Below are positions 55,230 to 64,000 of a DNA stretch of 64,000 nucleotides, piece after piece. This DNA is from Catalinimonas alkaloidigena (GTDB lineage Bacteria > Bacteroidota > Bacteroidia > Cytophagales > Cyclobacteriaceae). The stretch is taken from the NCBI RefSeq assembly GCF_029504655.1, contig NZ_JAQFIL010000001.1, forward strand, positions 4,345,001 to 4,409,000. Reading direction: 5' to 3'. A model generated the notes under the pieces. That model worked only from the letters and a program-made list of their open reading frames with translations. It was not told the DNA's origin and searched no databases. Positions within the stretch are counted from its first letter, which is position 1, and every line of letters starts with the position of its first letter. A program made the position numbers and the translations under genes.

Positions 55230-55329
55230 AATATTTTTAATTCTATGATAAGAATAGATACAATTTTATGCGTCTTAAAATTTCAAGAGCGCAATATTAA
55301 TGATTAATGATCAATGTACAATGAACAAG

Positions 55330-55422
55330 CAGCAAGAGCTCATTCCTTCCTCTGTGTATAAGTCTTAAGCACTCAACTTTTTAAGTTGAATCTACATATA
55401 GGTTGCTCTCTTGCTGTTTTTT
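55330..55422 (+). terminator. Nested hairpin with T run (plus-strand orientation) in the pyrG-yidC spacer
   Basis: CAGCAAGAG (55330-55338) pairs perfectly with CTCTTGCTG (55408-55416) and is followed by a T run. The enclosed segment holds a second hairpin, TCAACTT (55373-55379) with AAGTTGA (55383-55389). In plus orientation it looks like a terminator or a small structured RNA, yet no plus-strand gene precedes it. On the minus strand it lies between the pyrG stop and yidC start and could be a leader structure. Confidence 0.45.
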
Positions 55423-55440
55423 ATTTCACTATACCCAAAA

Positions 55441-57051
55441 TTATTGTTTATTTTCTTTGGCAGCCTTGATAAAACGTACAAACAAAGGGTGCGGGCTCAG
55501 GACCGTACTCTTAAGTTCGGGATGATACTGAGTGCCCAGAAACCAGGGGTGATCTTTAAGCTCAATGACTTCTACCAGTTTTGAATCCGGGTTGATACCA
55601 CTGGCTATCATGCCCGCCTTTTCAAATCTTTCCAGGTATTCGTTGTTATATTCATAACGATGGCGGTGCCTCTCCTGTATGGTTTTGCGTCCGTAGGCCT
55701 GATATGCCAGGCTTCCTCTTTTAAGTTCACAATCGTAAGCTCCCAAACGCATGGTTCCTCCTTTGTTTACAATATTTTTCTGGTCTTCCATTAATGCGAT
55801 CACCGGCTGCTTAGTTTTAGCATTCATCTCGGTTGAATTAGCGTCATGGATGTCTAACACATTACGCGCAAACTCTATCACTGCACATTGCATTCCCAGA
55901 CAAATCCCGAAATATGGTATTTTATTTTCTCTGGCGTAACGTGCTGTCACCAGCTTGCCTGGAATACCACGTTCCCCAAAGCCCGGCGCTACCAGTATAC
56001 CATCCAGCTCACCTAAAACCTCTTCTTTATTTTCTTCGCTTATGGATTCGGAAGAAATCCAGCTTAATCTGACTTTACATTCATTTTCAGCACCAGCATG
56101 TACAAATGCTTCAGCAATTGATTTGTAAGCGTCCGGCAGTTCCACATATTTACCAATCACCCCAATGTTCACCTCGCTCAATGGGTTTTTGTAACGACCC
56201 AGAAACTCTTTCCACTGCTCAATATCCGGTTCTCGCTTATGAGACAATTTGAGCTTGCTGAGTACCCTTTCATCCAGTTTCTCCTTCCGCATAAGTAGCG
56301 GCACATCGTAAATAGTATCCGCATCCACCGCCTCTATGACCGAGTTGATATTTACATTACAGAAAAGCGCGATTTTTTTCCTGATATCCATAGGAAGATG
56401 CCGTTCTGAACGACATACAAGAATATCCGGCTGTACGCCTGCTTCCGAAAGACGCTGAACCGAGTGCTGTGTTGGTTTGGTTTTAAGTTCTTTGGCAGCT
56501 TCCAGATAAGGAACTAAGGTAAGGTGAATGACCAGAAAGTTGCTACTCCCCAGCTCCCAGCGTGCCTGACGCACTGCTTCTATAAAAGGAAGAGATTCAA
56601 TATCACCCACACAGCCCCCGATCTCGGTGATGACAATGTCAAACTCACCTTTTTCACCTAAGCGAAAGAAGTTAGACTTGATCTCATCTGTGATATGAGG
56701 AATCACCTGAACTGTCTTCCCTAAATAAACCCCCTTTCTTTCTTTGGTGATTACATTGTTGTAAATACGACCTGTAGTTACATTATTGGCTTGTGAAGTA
56801 CGGACATTTAAAAACCGCTCGTAGTGCCCCAGGTCAAGATCCGTTTCTGCCCCATCATCTGTCACATAGCACTCGCCATGCTCATAGGGATTCATAGTGC
56901 CCGGATCAATATTGATGTAAGGATCAAATTTCTGGATGGTAACCCTGAAACCTCGCGACTGTAGCAGCTTACCCAGCGATGCTGAGATTATTCCTTTACC
57001 TAATGAAGATGTAACGCCTCCCGTTACGAAGATATACTTAACTGAACCCAT
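55441..57051 (-). CDS. pyrG: CTP synthase PyrG
   Basis: A 536-residue enzyme from ATG 57051 ([20 protein letters not shown]); a longer frame reaches 57087 but adds no family sequence. It aminates UTP to CTP with glutamine. The synthase domain starts with the Walker-like [11 protein letters not shown] and includes [20 protein letters not shown] and [18 protein letters not shown]. The class I glutamine amidotransferase domain has [10 protein letters not shown] and the nucleophile Cys384 in GICLGMQC, with the final [15 protein letters not shown] carrying the catalytic His/Glu. All active-site motifs appear intact. Confidence 0.98.
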   Translation of the reverse strand: MGSVKYIFVTGGVTSSLGKGIISASLGKLLQSRGFRVTIQKFDPYINIDPGTMNPYEHGECYVTDDGAETDLDLGHYERFLNVRTSQANNVTTGRIYNNVITKERKGVYLGKTVQVIPHITDEIKSNFFRLGEKGEFDIVITEIGGCVGDIESLPFIEAVRQARWELGSSNFLVIHLTLVPYLEAAKELKTKPTQHSVQRLSEAGVQPDILVCRSERHLPMDIRKKIALFCNVNINSVIEAVDADTIYDVPLLMRKEKLDERVLSKLKLSHKREPDIEQWKEFLGRYKNPLSEVNIGVIGKYVELPDAYKSIAEAFVHAGAENECKVRLSWISSESISEENKEEVLGELDGILVAPGFGERGIPGKLVTARYARENKIPYFGICLGMQCAVIEFARNVLDIHDANSTEMNAKTKQPVIALMEDQKNIVNKGGTMRLGAYDCELKRGSLAYQAYGRKTIQERHRHRYEYNNEYLERFEKAGMIASGINPDSKLVEVIELKDHPWFLGTQYHPELKSTVLSPHPLFVRFIKAAKENKQ

Positions 57052-57582
57052 AAGATGTTGCCTCCCATTGTTTTTGGACTTTAGCAAATATTATGGGGCA
57101 CAAAGTTACGGGAATAAATAAGATTATTAAGTAATCCTGACGATTAAAGTTGATGCCAGCACAGATGATTGCTAAACGGTGATTTTTGTAACATTTTGCA
57201 TATTATTAAGTAGTTAAATGGCAATGAATTTAATACTGACCCAAAAACTTTCAAATAAAACTTACATTAGATACATTAAGGTCTTTTGTGATTTATCCGA
57301 TTACATTTTTTAGTTATAAGCCTAGATATTGTGGTTACAAAATTCATAAAATTAAATTTTTACGTGTAATTATTACACTTAATCAATAAGTAACGCATTT
57401 ATTATCATATTTTTTAGTTAAGTTTTTTAATCTTTCTTCTGTACCTATATATAAATTTCTTGAATATTTTAAAAAATATCTCAACTTTATTTGTATATTT
57501 GAAAATGTAATATTATTTATTTTTTTTAGTACTTTACTCATAAATAGTATTGCAAGCGCACTGAAACAAAAAGACATACAAG
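57052..57582. other. AT-rich spacer and probable promoter region of the giant adhesin gene
   Basis: About 530 bp between divergent genes, much longer than other spacers here and AT-rich. A TATATTTG box at 57494-57501 fits the Bacteroidota -7 consensus TAnnTTTG, but a clear -33 TTTG at the right distance is absent. No gene or RNA is recognised. Confidence 0.5.
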
Positions 57583-60500
57583 ATGCAAAGGCCTATTGCG
57601 ATCATATTTTTCTGTTTGTCATGCCTGACGGGTTCGCAGGCCTGGGCAGGTAATAGTAACAACCTTCCTCATAGATTAATATTCCCACTTAGTGCTTTTG
57701 TCTCACCTACTGCTGATGCCAGCAATACACAAACTGAATATACCGATGAAGATGATAATGGTAGTGAAGAAGTAAGCCTTGATGCTTCTAATTCCTCTGA
57801 TGCTGACGGTACCATTGAAAGCTATGTCTGGACGGAGAACAATGTGGAGATCGCTACTGGCGAAACTGCCGATGTGGAGCTTGCTGTTGGCGTGCACAAC
57901 ATTACTTTGACAGTTACCGATGATGATGGCGACTCTGATACCGATAATGTAGTCATTACTATTACTGAAGCTGAGAACCAGGCTCCTACCGCTAACGCAG
58001 GACAAGACCAATCTATCTCAGATGAAGATGATAATGGAAGTGAAGAAGTAAGCCTTGATGCTTCTAATTCCTCTGATGCTGATGGCACCATTGAAAGCTA
58101 CGTCTGGACTGAAGGCGGTAACCAGATCGCTACTGGAATCAACCCTGATGTTACCCTCGATGTAGGCGTACACAACATTACGCTCACTGTCACCGACGAT
58201 GATGGAGATTCTGATACTGATAATGTAGTCATTACTATTACTGAGCCTGCTAACACTCCTCCTACCGCTGATGCCAGCAATACACAAACTGAATATACCG
58301 ATGAAGATGATAATGGTAGTGAAGAAGTAAGCCTTGATGCTTCTAATTCCTCTGATGCTGACGGTACCATTGAAAGCTATGTCTGGACGGAGAACAATGT
58401 GGAGATCGCTACTGGCGAAACTGCCGATGTGGAGCTTGCTGTTGGCGTGCACAACATTACTTTGACAGTTACCGATGATGATGGCGACTCTGATACCGAT
58501 AATGTAGTCATTACTATTACTGAAGCTGAGAACCAGGCTCCTACCGCTAACGCAGGACAAGACCAATCTATCTCAGATGAAGATGATAATGGAAGTGAAG
58601 AAGTAAGCCTTGATGCTTCTAATTCCTCTGATGCTGATGGCACCATTGAAAGCTACGTCTGGACTGAAGGCGGTAACCAGATCGCTACTGGAATCAACCC
58701 TGATGTTACCCTCAATGTTGGCGTGCATAACATTACGCTCACTGTCACTGATGATGATGGAGATTCTGATACCGATAATGTAGTCATTACTATTACTGAA
58801 GCTGAGAATCAGGCTCCTACCGCTAATGCCGGACAAGACCAATCTATCTCAGATGAGGATGGTAATGGAAGTGAAGAAGTAAGCCTTGATGCTTCTAATT
58901 CCTCTGATGCTGACGGTACCATTGAAAGCTATGTCTGGACTGAAGGCGGTAACCAGATCGCTACTGGCGAAACTGCCGATGTGGAGCTTAATGTTGGCGT
59001 GCACAACATTACTTTGACAGTTACCGATGATGATGGGGATTCTGATACTGATAATGTAGTCATTACTATTACTGAAGCCGAGAACCAGGCTCCTACCGCT
59101 GATGCCGGACAAGACCAATCTATCTCAGATGAAGATGATAATGGAAGTGAGTCAGTTGAACTGGATGGCTCAGGCTCTTCTGATGCTGATGGCACCATTG
59201 AAAGCTATGTCTGGACGGAGAATAATGTGGAGATCGCTACTGGCGAAACTGCCGATGTAGACCTTAATGTTGGCGTACACAACATTACTTTGACAGTTAC
59301 CGATGATGATGAGGCTACTGACACCGATAATGTAGTCATCACCATTACTGAAGCCGAGAACCAGCCTCCTACTGCTGATGCCGGACAGGATCAATCTATA
59401 TCGGATGAGGATGGTAATGGAAGTGAAGAAGTAACATTAAATGGCTCTGCCTCTTCTGATGCTGACGGTACGATCACTGATTACGTCTGGACTGAAGGAG
59501 GCAACCAGATCGCTACTGGCGAAACTGCCGATGTGGAGCTTGCTGTTGGCGTGCACAACATTACTTTGACAGTTACCGACGATGATGGAGATTCTGATAC
59601 TGATAATGTAGTCATCACTATTACTGAAGCCGAAAACCAGGCTCCTACCGCTAACGCCGGACAGGATCAATCTATCTCAGATGAAGATGATAATGGAAGT
59701 GAGTCAGTTGAACTGGATGGCTCAGGCTCTTCTGATGATGATGGCACCATTGAAAGCTATGTCTGGACGGAGAACAATGTGGAGATCGCTACTGGCGAAA
59801 CTGCCGATGTAGACCTTAATGTTGGCGTACACAACATTACACTCACTGTCACCGATGATGATGGGGATTCTGATACTGATAATGTAGTCATTACTATTAC
59901 TGAGCCTGCTAACACTCCTCCTACCGCTGATGCCAGCAATACACAAACTGAATATACTGATGAAGATGATAATGGTAGTGAAGAAGTAAGCCTTGATGCT
60001 TCTAATTCCTCTGATGCTGATGGCACCATTGAAAGCTATGTCTGGACTGAAGGCGGTAACCAGATCGCTACTGGAATCAACCCTGATGTTACCCTCGATG
60101 TAGGCGTACACAACATTACGCTCACTGTCACCGACGATGATGGAGATTCTGATACCGATAATGTAGTCATCACTATTACTGAAGCTGAGAACCAGGCTCC
60201 TACCGCTGATGCCGGACAGGATCAATCTATCTCAGATGAAGATGATAATGGAAGTGAGTCAGTTGAACTGGATGGCTCAGGCTCTTCTGATGATGATGGC
60301 ACCATTGAAAGCTATGTCTGGACGGAGAACAATGTGGAGATCGCTACTGGCGAAACTGCCGATGTAGACCTTAATGTTGGCGTACACAACATTACACTCA
60401 CTGTCACCGATGATGATGGGGATTCTGATACTGATAATGTAGTCATTACTATTACTGAGCCTGCTAACACTCCTCCTACCGCTGATGCCAGCAATACACA

Positions 60501-63500
60501 AACTGAATATACTGATGAAGATGATAATGGTAGTGAAGAAGTAAGCCTTGATGCTTCTAATTCCTCTGATGCTGATGGCACCATTGAAAGCTATGTCTGG
60601 ACTGAAGGCGGTAACCAGATCGCTACTGGAATCAACCCTGATGTTACCCTCGATGTAGGCGTACACAACATTACGCTCACTGTCACCGACGATGATGGAG
60701 ATTCTGATACTGATAATGTAGTCATCACTATTACTGAAGCCGAAAACCAGGCTCCTACCGCTAATGCCGGACAGGATCAATCTATCTCAGATGAAGATGA
60801 TAATGGAAGTGAGTCAGTTGAACTGGATGGCTCAGGCTCTTCTGATGCTGACGGTACGATCACTGATTACGTCTGGACTGAAGGAGGCAACCAGATCGCT
60901 ACTGGTGAAACTGCCGATGTAGATCTTAATGTAGGCGTACACAACATTACTTTGACAGTTACCGACGATGATGGTGATTCTGATACTGATAATGTAGTCA
61001 TTACTATTACTGAGCCTGCTAACACTCCTCCTACCGCTGATGCCAGCAATACACAAACTGAATATACCGATGAAGATGATAATGGTAGTGAAGAAGTAAG
61101 CCTTGATGCTTCTAATTCCTCTGATGCTGATGGCACCATTGAAAGCTATGTCTGGACTGAAGGCGGTAACCAAATTGCTACTGGTGAAACTGCCGATGTA
61201 GATCTTAATGTTGGCGTACACAACATTACTTTGACAGTTACCGATGATGATGGGGATTCTGATACCGATAATGTAGTCATTACTATTACTGAAGCTGAGA
61301 ACCAGGCTCCTACTGCTAATGCCGGACAGGATCAATCTATCTCAGATGAAGATGATAATGGAAGTGAGTCAGTTGAACTGGATGGCTCAGGCTCTTCTGA
61401 TGATGATGGCACCATTGAAAGCTATGTCTGGACGGAGAACAATGTGGAGATCGCTACTGGCGAAACTGCCGATGTAGACCTTAATGTTGGCGTACACAAC
61501 ATTACTTTGACAGTTACCGATGATGATGGGGATTCTGATACCGATAATGTAGTCATTACTATTACTGAAGCCGAAAACCAGGCTCCTACTGCTGATGCCG
61601 GACAGGATCAATCTATCTCAGATGAAGATGATAATGGAAGTGAGTCAGTTGAACTGGATGGCTCAGGCTCTTCTGATGATGATGGCACCATTGAAAGCTA
61701 TGTCTGGACGGAGAATAATGTGGAGATCGCTACTGGCGAAACTGCCGATGTAGACCTTAATGTTGGCGTACACAACATTACACTCACTGTCACCGATGAT
61801 GATGGGGATTCTGATACCGATAATGTAGTCATTACTATTACTGAAGCCGAGAACCAGCCTCCTACTGCTAATGCCGGACAGGATCAATCTATCTCAGATG
61901 AAGATGATAATGGAAGTGAAGAAGTAGGCCTTGATGCTTCTAATTCCTCTGATGCTGACGGTACCATTGAAAGCTATGTCTGGACTGAAGGCGGTAACCA
62001 GATCGCTACTGGCGAAACTGCCGATGTGGAGCTTGCTGTTGGCGTACACAACATTACGCTCACTGTCACCGATGATGATGGGGATTCTGATACTGATAAT
62101 GTAGTCATTACTATTACTGAAGCCGAGAACCAGGCTCCTACCGCTGATGCCGGACAAGACCAATCTATCTCAGATGAAGATGATAATGGAAGTGAGTCAG
62201 TTGAACTGGATGGCTCAGGCTCTTCTGATGCTGATGGCACCATTGAAAGCTATGTCTGGACGGAGAATAATGTGGAGATCGCTACTGGCGAAACTGCCGA
62301 TGTAGACCTTAATGTTGGCGTACACAACATTACTTTGACAGTTACCGATGATGATGAGGCTACTGACACCGATAATGTAGTCATCACCATTACTGAAGCC
62401 GAGAACCAGCCTCCTACTGCTGATGCCGGACAGGATCAATCTATATCGGATGAGGATGGTAATGGAAGTGAAGAAGTAACATTAAATGGCTCTGCCTCTT
62501 CTGATGCTGACGGTACGATCACTGATTACGTCTGGACTGAAGGAGGCAACCAGATCGCTACTGGCGAAACTGCCGATGTGGAGCTTGCTGTTGGCGTGCA
62601 CAACATTACTTTGACAGTTACCGACGATGATGGAGATTCTGATACTGATAATGTAGTCATCACTATTACTGAAGCCGAAAACCAGGCTCCTACCGCTAAC
62701 GCCGGACAGGATCAATCTATCTCAGATGAAGATGATAATGGAAGTGAGTCAGTTGAACTGGATGGCTCAGGCTCTTCTGATGATGATGGCACCATTGAAA
62801 GCTATGTCTGGACGGAGAACAATGTGGAGATCGCTACTGGCGAAACTGCCGATGTAGACCTTAATGTTGGCGTACACAACATTACACTCACTGTCACCGA
62901 TGATGATGGGGATTCTGATACTGATAATGTAGTCATTACTATTACTGAGCCTGCTAACACTCCTCCTACCGCTGATGCCAGCAATACACAAACTGAATAT
63001 ACTGATGAAGATGATAATGGTAGTGAAGAAGTAAGCCTTGATGCTTCTAATTCCTCTGATGCTGATGGCACCATTGAAAGCTATGTCTGGACTGAAGGCG
63101 GTAACCAGATCGCTACTGGAATCAACCCTGATGTTACCCTCGATGTAGGCGTACACAACATTACGCTCACTGTCACCGACGATGATGGAGATTCTGATAC
63201 TGATAATGTAGTCATCACTATTACTGAAGCCGAAAACCAGGCTCCTACTGCTGATGCCGGACAGGATCAATCTATCTCAGATGAAGATGATAATGGAAGT
63301 GAGTCAGTTGAACTGGATGGCTCAGGCTCTTCTGATGATGATGGCACCATTGAAAGCTATGTCTGGACGGAGAATAATGTGGAGATCGCTACTGGCGAAA
63401 CTGCCGATGTAGACCTTAATGTTGGCGTACACAACATTACGCTCACTGTCACCGACGATGATGGTGATTCTGATACCGATAATGTAGTCGTGGTAATAAA

Positions 63501-64000
63501 TGAACCAGAAACGCAAACTCCTTTCTTCTCCCTGGTACAGGAAATTTTTGAAGCCAATGAAGATTTTAATTCGGCTGTAACTGTAGCGGTTCAACCCGAT
63601 GATGAAAGTCAGGAAGTATCCTATTCTATTCTACCAGGTAGCATTGACTTTGCTACCCTGACTGCTGATAACAGCAACGGAATTTATGAATTTGAATCCC
63701 TTGCTGACCGAAATGGTGAACAAGAGTTTACGATTACTGCCACTGCTGAGGATGATCCGGGGAATCAATATGCGCAAAATTTTACTTTCAGAGTAAATGC
63801 CGTAAATGATCAACCGGTATTCAACCTTGCTCAAAATAATGTAAACGTTGAAGCTGCCAGCGGAGCACGAAGCATTACCAATTTTGCAGAAAACATTGCT
63901 CCTGGCCCGGCGACTGCTACCGATGAAGCGTCACAAACATTAGCATTTACAGCTACGGCAACTGATCAAAGTCTGTTTGCTGTTCAACCTGCGATTAGTA
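57583..64000 (+). CDS. Giant secreted PKD-repeat adhesin-like protein (3' end beyond window)
   Basis: Open without a stop from ATG 57583 to the window end, at least 2,139 residues. The signal peptide (MQRPIAIIFFCLSCLTGSQAWA) is followed by a short linker and 21 tandem 92/93-residue PKD-like domains of the K319L type (central YVWTE, terminal HNITLTVTDDDGDSDTDNVV). From about residue 1980 a different beta-sandwich region starts, with cadherin/Ig-like features such as DRNGEQEFTITATAEDD. The repeats are strongly acidic (about 21 Asp/Glu, no Lys or Arg per unit) and probably bind calcium to make a rigid stalk. This is the architecture of T9SS-secreted adhesins in gliding Bacteroidota; the sorting domain would lie beyond the window. 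Antisense frames across it are shadows. Confidence 0.95.
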   Translation, partial: MQRPIAIIFFCLSCLTGSQAWAGNSNNLPHRLIFPLSAFVSPTADASNTQTEYTDEDDNGSEEVSLDASNSSDADGTIESYVWTENNVEIATGETADVELAVGVHNITLTVTDDDGDSDTDNVVITITEAENQAPTANAGQDQSISDEDDNGSEEVSLDASNSSDADGTIESYVWTEGGNQIATGINPDVTLDVGVHNITLTVTDDDGDSDTDNVVITITEPANTPPTADASNTQTEYTDEDDNGSEEVSLDASNSSDADGTIESYVWTENNVEIATGETADVELAVGVHNITLTVTDDDGDSDTDNVVITITEAENQAPTANAGQDQSISDEDDNGSEEVSLDASNSSDADGTIESYVWTEGGNQIATGINPDVTLNVGVHNITLTVTDDDGDSDTDNVVITITEAENQAPTANAGQDQSISDEDGNGSEEVSLDASNSSDADGTIESYVWTEGGNQIATGETADVELNVGVHNITLTVTDDDGDSDTDNVVITITEAENQAPTADAGQDQSISDEDDNGSESVELDGSGSSDADGTIESYVWTENNVEIATGETADVDLNVGVHNITLTVTDDDEATDTDNVVITITEAENQPPTADAGQDQSISDEDGNGSEEVTLNGSASSDADGTITDYVWTEGGNQIATGETADVELAVGVHNITLTVTDDDGDSDTDNVVITITEAENQAPTANAGQDQSISDEDDNGSESVELDGSGSSDDDGTIESYVWTENNVEIATGETADVDLNVGVHNITLTVTDDDGDSDTDNVVITITEPANTPPTADASNTQTEYTDEDDNGSEEVSLDASNSSDADGTIESYVWTEGGNQIATGINPDVTLDVGVHNITLTVTDDDGDSDTDNVVITITEAENQAPTADAGQDQSISDEDDNGSESVELDGSGSSDDDGTIESYVWTENNVEIATGETADVDLNVGVHNITLTVTDDDGDSDTDNVVITITEPANTPPTADASNTQTEYTDEDDNGSEEVSLDASNSSDADGTIESYVWTEGGNQIATGINPDVTLDVGVHNITLTVTDDDGDSDTDNVVITITEAENQAPTANAGQDQSISDEDDNGSESVELDGSGSSDADGTITDYVWTEGGNQIATGETADVDLNVGVHNITLTVTDDDGDSDTDNVVITITEPANTPPTADASNTQTEYTDEDDNGSEEVSLDASNSSDADGTIESYVWTEGGNQIATGETADVDLNVGVHNITLTVTDDDGDSDTDNVVITITEAENQAPTANAGQDQSISDEDDNGSESVELDGSGSSDDDGTIESYVWTENNVEIATGETADVDLNVGVHNITLTVTDDDGDSDTDNVVITITEAENQAPTADAGQDQSISDEDDNGSESVELDGSGSSDDDGTIESYVWTENNVEIATGETADVDLNVGVHNITLTVTDDDGDSDTDNVVITITEAENQPPTANAGQDQSISDEDDNGSEEVGLDASNSSDADGTIESYVWTEGGNQIATGETADVELAVGVHNITLTVTDDDGDSDTDNVVITITEAENQAPTADAGQDQSISDEDDNGSESVELDGSGSSDADGTIESYVWTENNVEIATGETADVDLNVGVHNITLTVTDDDEATDTDNVVITITEAENQPPTADAGQDQSISDEDGNGSEEVTLNGSASSDADGTITDYVWTEGGNQIATGETADVELAVGVHNITLTVTDDDGDSDTDNVVITITEAENQAPTANAGQDQSISDEDDNGSESVELDGSGSSDDDGTIESYVWTENNVEIATGETADVDLNVGVHNITLTVTDDDGDSDTDNVVITITEPANTPPTADASNTQTEYTDEDDNGSEEVSLDASNSSDADGTIESYVWTEGGNQIATGINPDVTLDVGVHNITLTVTDDDGDSDTDNVVITITEAENQAPTADAGQDQSISDEDDNGSESVELDGSGSSDDDGTIESYVWTENNVEIATGETADVDLNVGVHNITLTVTDDDGDSDTDNVVVVINEPETQTPFFSLVQEIFEANEDFNSAVTVAVQPDDESQEVSYSILPGSIDFATLTADNSNGIYEFESLADRNGEQEFTITATAEDDPGNQYAQNFTFRVNAVNDQPVFNLAQNNVNVEAASGARSITNFAENIAPGPATATDEASQTLAFTATATDQSLFAVQPAIS
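59023..60155 (+). repeat. Segmental duplication copy 1 (about 1.13 kb)
   Basis: By eye this stretch is identical to 62068-63200, offset by exactly 3,045 bp (11 units). It includes the two rarest variants in the array: the DDDEATDTDN unit (59092) and the unit reading VTLNGSASS plus GTITDY (59368). The first mismatch downstream is at 60156. Confidence 0.85.
62068..63200 (+). repeat. Segmental duplication copy 2 (about 1.13 kb)
   Basis: Second copy of the segment 59023-60155. Shared rare variants show that several units were duplicated together as a block, rather than each unit separately. Confidence 0.85.

Larger units (their letters stand above)
57706..63519 (+). repeat. Array of 21 tandem 276/279-bp PKD-encoding units
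   Basis: Unit starts: 57706, 57985, 58261, 58540, 58816, 59092, 59368, 59644, 59920, 60199, 60475, 60754, 61030, 61309, 61585, 61861, 62137, 62413, 62689, 62965, 63244. Six units (57706, 58261, 59920, 60475, 61030, 62965) are 279 bp because their first segment reads ASNTQTEY; the other fifteen are 276 bp and read AGQDQSIS. Units are nearly identical at DNA level, including silent sites, so they have been homogenised recently. Several units alternate as 555-bp pairs. Confidence 0.95.

Noticed and set aside
57706..63519. CRISPR-like array, because of regular 276/279-bp repetition
   Set aside because: The repeats are directly coding, have no unique spacers, and are far longer than CRISPR repeats. 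No cas gene is present.
57703..63834. A dense set of minus-strand frames of 66-182 codons across the repeat array
   Set aside because: They recur with the repeat period and lie opposite a single uninterrupted plus-strand frame with a signal peptide and PKD domains. They are codon-bias shadows of the acidic repeats, not genes.

Overview
The window reads as chromosomal DNA of a marine or surface-living Bacteroidota, most likely Cytophagales. The supporting signals are a SusC/SusD pair, a T9SS-type C-terminal sorting domain, several families typical of the phylum (DUF3098 beside ftsX/uppP, DUF4199-like, DUF5690, DUF6702, YetF/DUF421), Bacteroidota-style lipoproteins and secreted glycan-active enzymes. 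No rRNA, tRNA, CRISPR array, integrase or intact insertion sequence was seen.

Layout. 1-2.7 kb: the end of one probable FG-GAP protein and a complete CRTAC1/ASPIC-UnbV lipoprotein. 2.7-7.4 kb: susD and susC on the minus strand. 7.8-12.8 kb: a secreted TPR-CHAT protein and a sialate O-acetylesterase-like enzyme. 12.8-14 kb: three small unknown genes. 14-20.4 kb (minus): a two-domain esterase, a Tat-exported beta-propeller, a GH33-like sialidase, a DUF4199-like membrane protein and a LamG-type protein. 20.5-25.5 kb (minus): an SBF-like transporter, then a tight unit of outer-membrane porin, BCCT betaine-type transporter and tandem UspA protein. 25.8-27.3 kb: an S1-type sulfatase lipoprotein. 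27.5-34.4 kb (plus): a small lipoprotein, a helical-repeat membrane protein, YetF-like, YihY/BrkB-like, GH15 and a phosphonatase-like HAD. 34.4-40.1 kb: sugar-phosphate isomerase-like, YwbE, GNAT, NmrA-like, PQQ-type sugar dehydrogenase and an S74 tail-fibre-like protein with a T9SS signal. 41-47 kb: a PHP phosphatase / DUF5690 MFS / class III aminotransferase operon, divergent from an alkaline-phosphatase-superfamily protein and a frameshifted FAD oxidoreductase. 47-57 kb (minus): M48 protease, DUF6702, NmrA-like, then housekeeping genes ribF, truB, uppP, DUF3098, ftsX, yidC and pyrG. 57.6-64 kb: the start of a giant secreted adhesin-like gene that runs off the window.

How the genes work together. 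The secreted enzymes (esterases, sialidase, sulfatase, propeller) plus SusCD suggest scavenging of decorated glycans, though they are scattered and not a compact PUL. The porin-BCCT-Usp unit looks like an osmoprotectant uptake operon. The HAD, FAD oxidoreductase, aminotransferase and AP-superfamily genes raise the possibility of organophosphonate or aminosulfonate use.

Most notable element: the 3' gene encodes 21 near-identical 92/93-residue PKD-like units. They form a mosaic of a few interchangeable modules, include an exact 1.1-kb segmental duplication, and lie within about 2,010 consecutive residues with no lysine or arginine. The gene has no stop codon before the window edge, so an ORF finder that requires a stop will miss it and report antisense frames instead.
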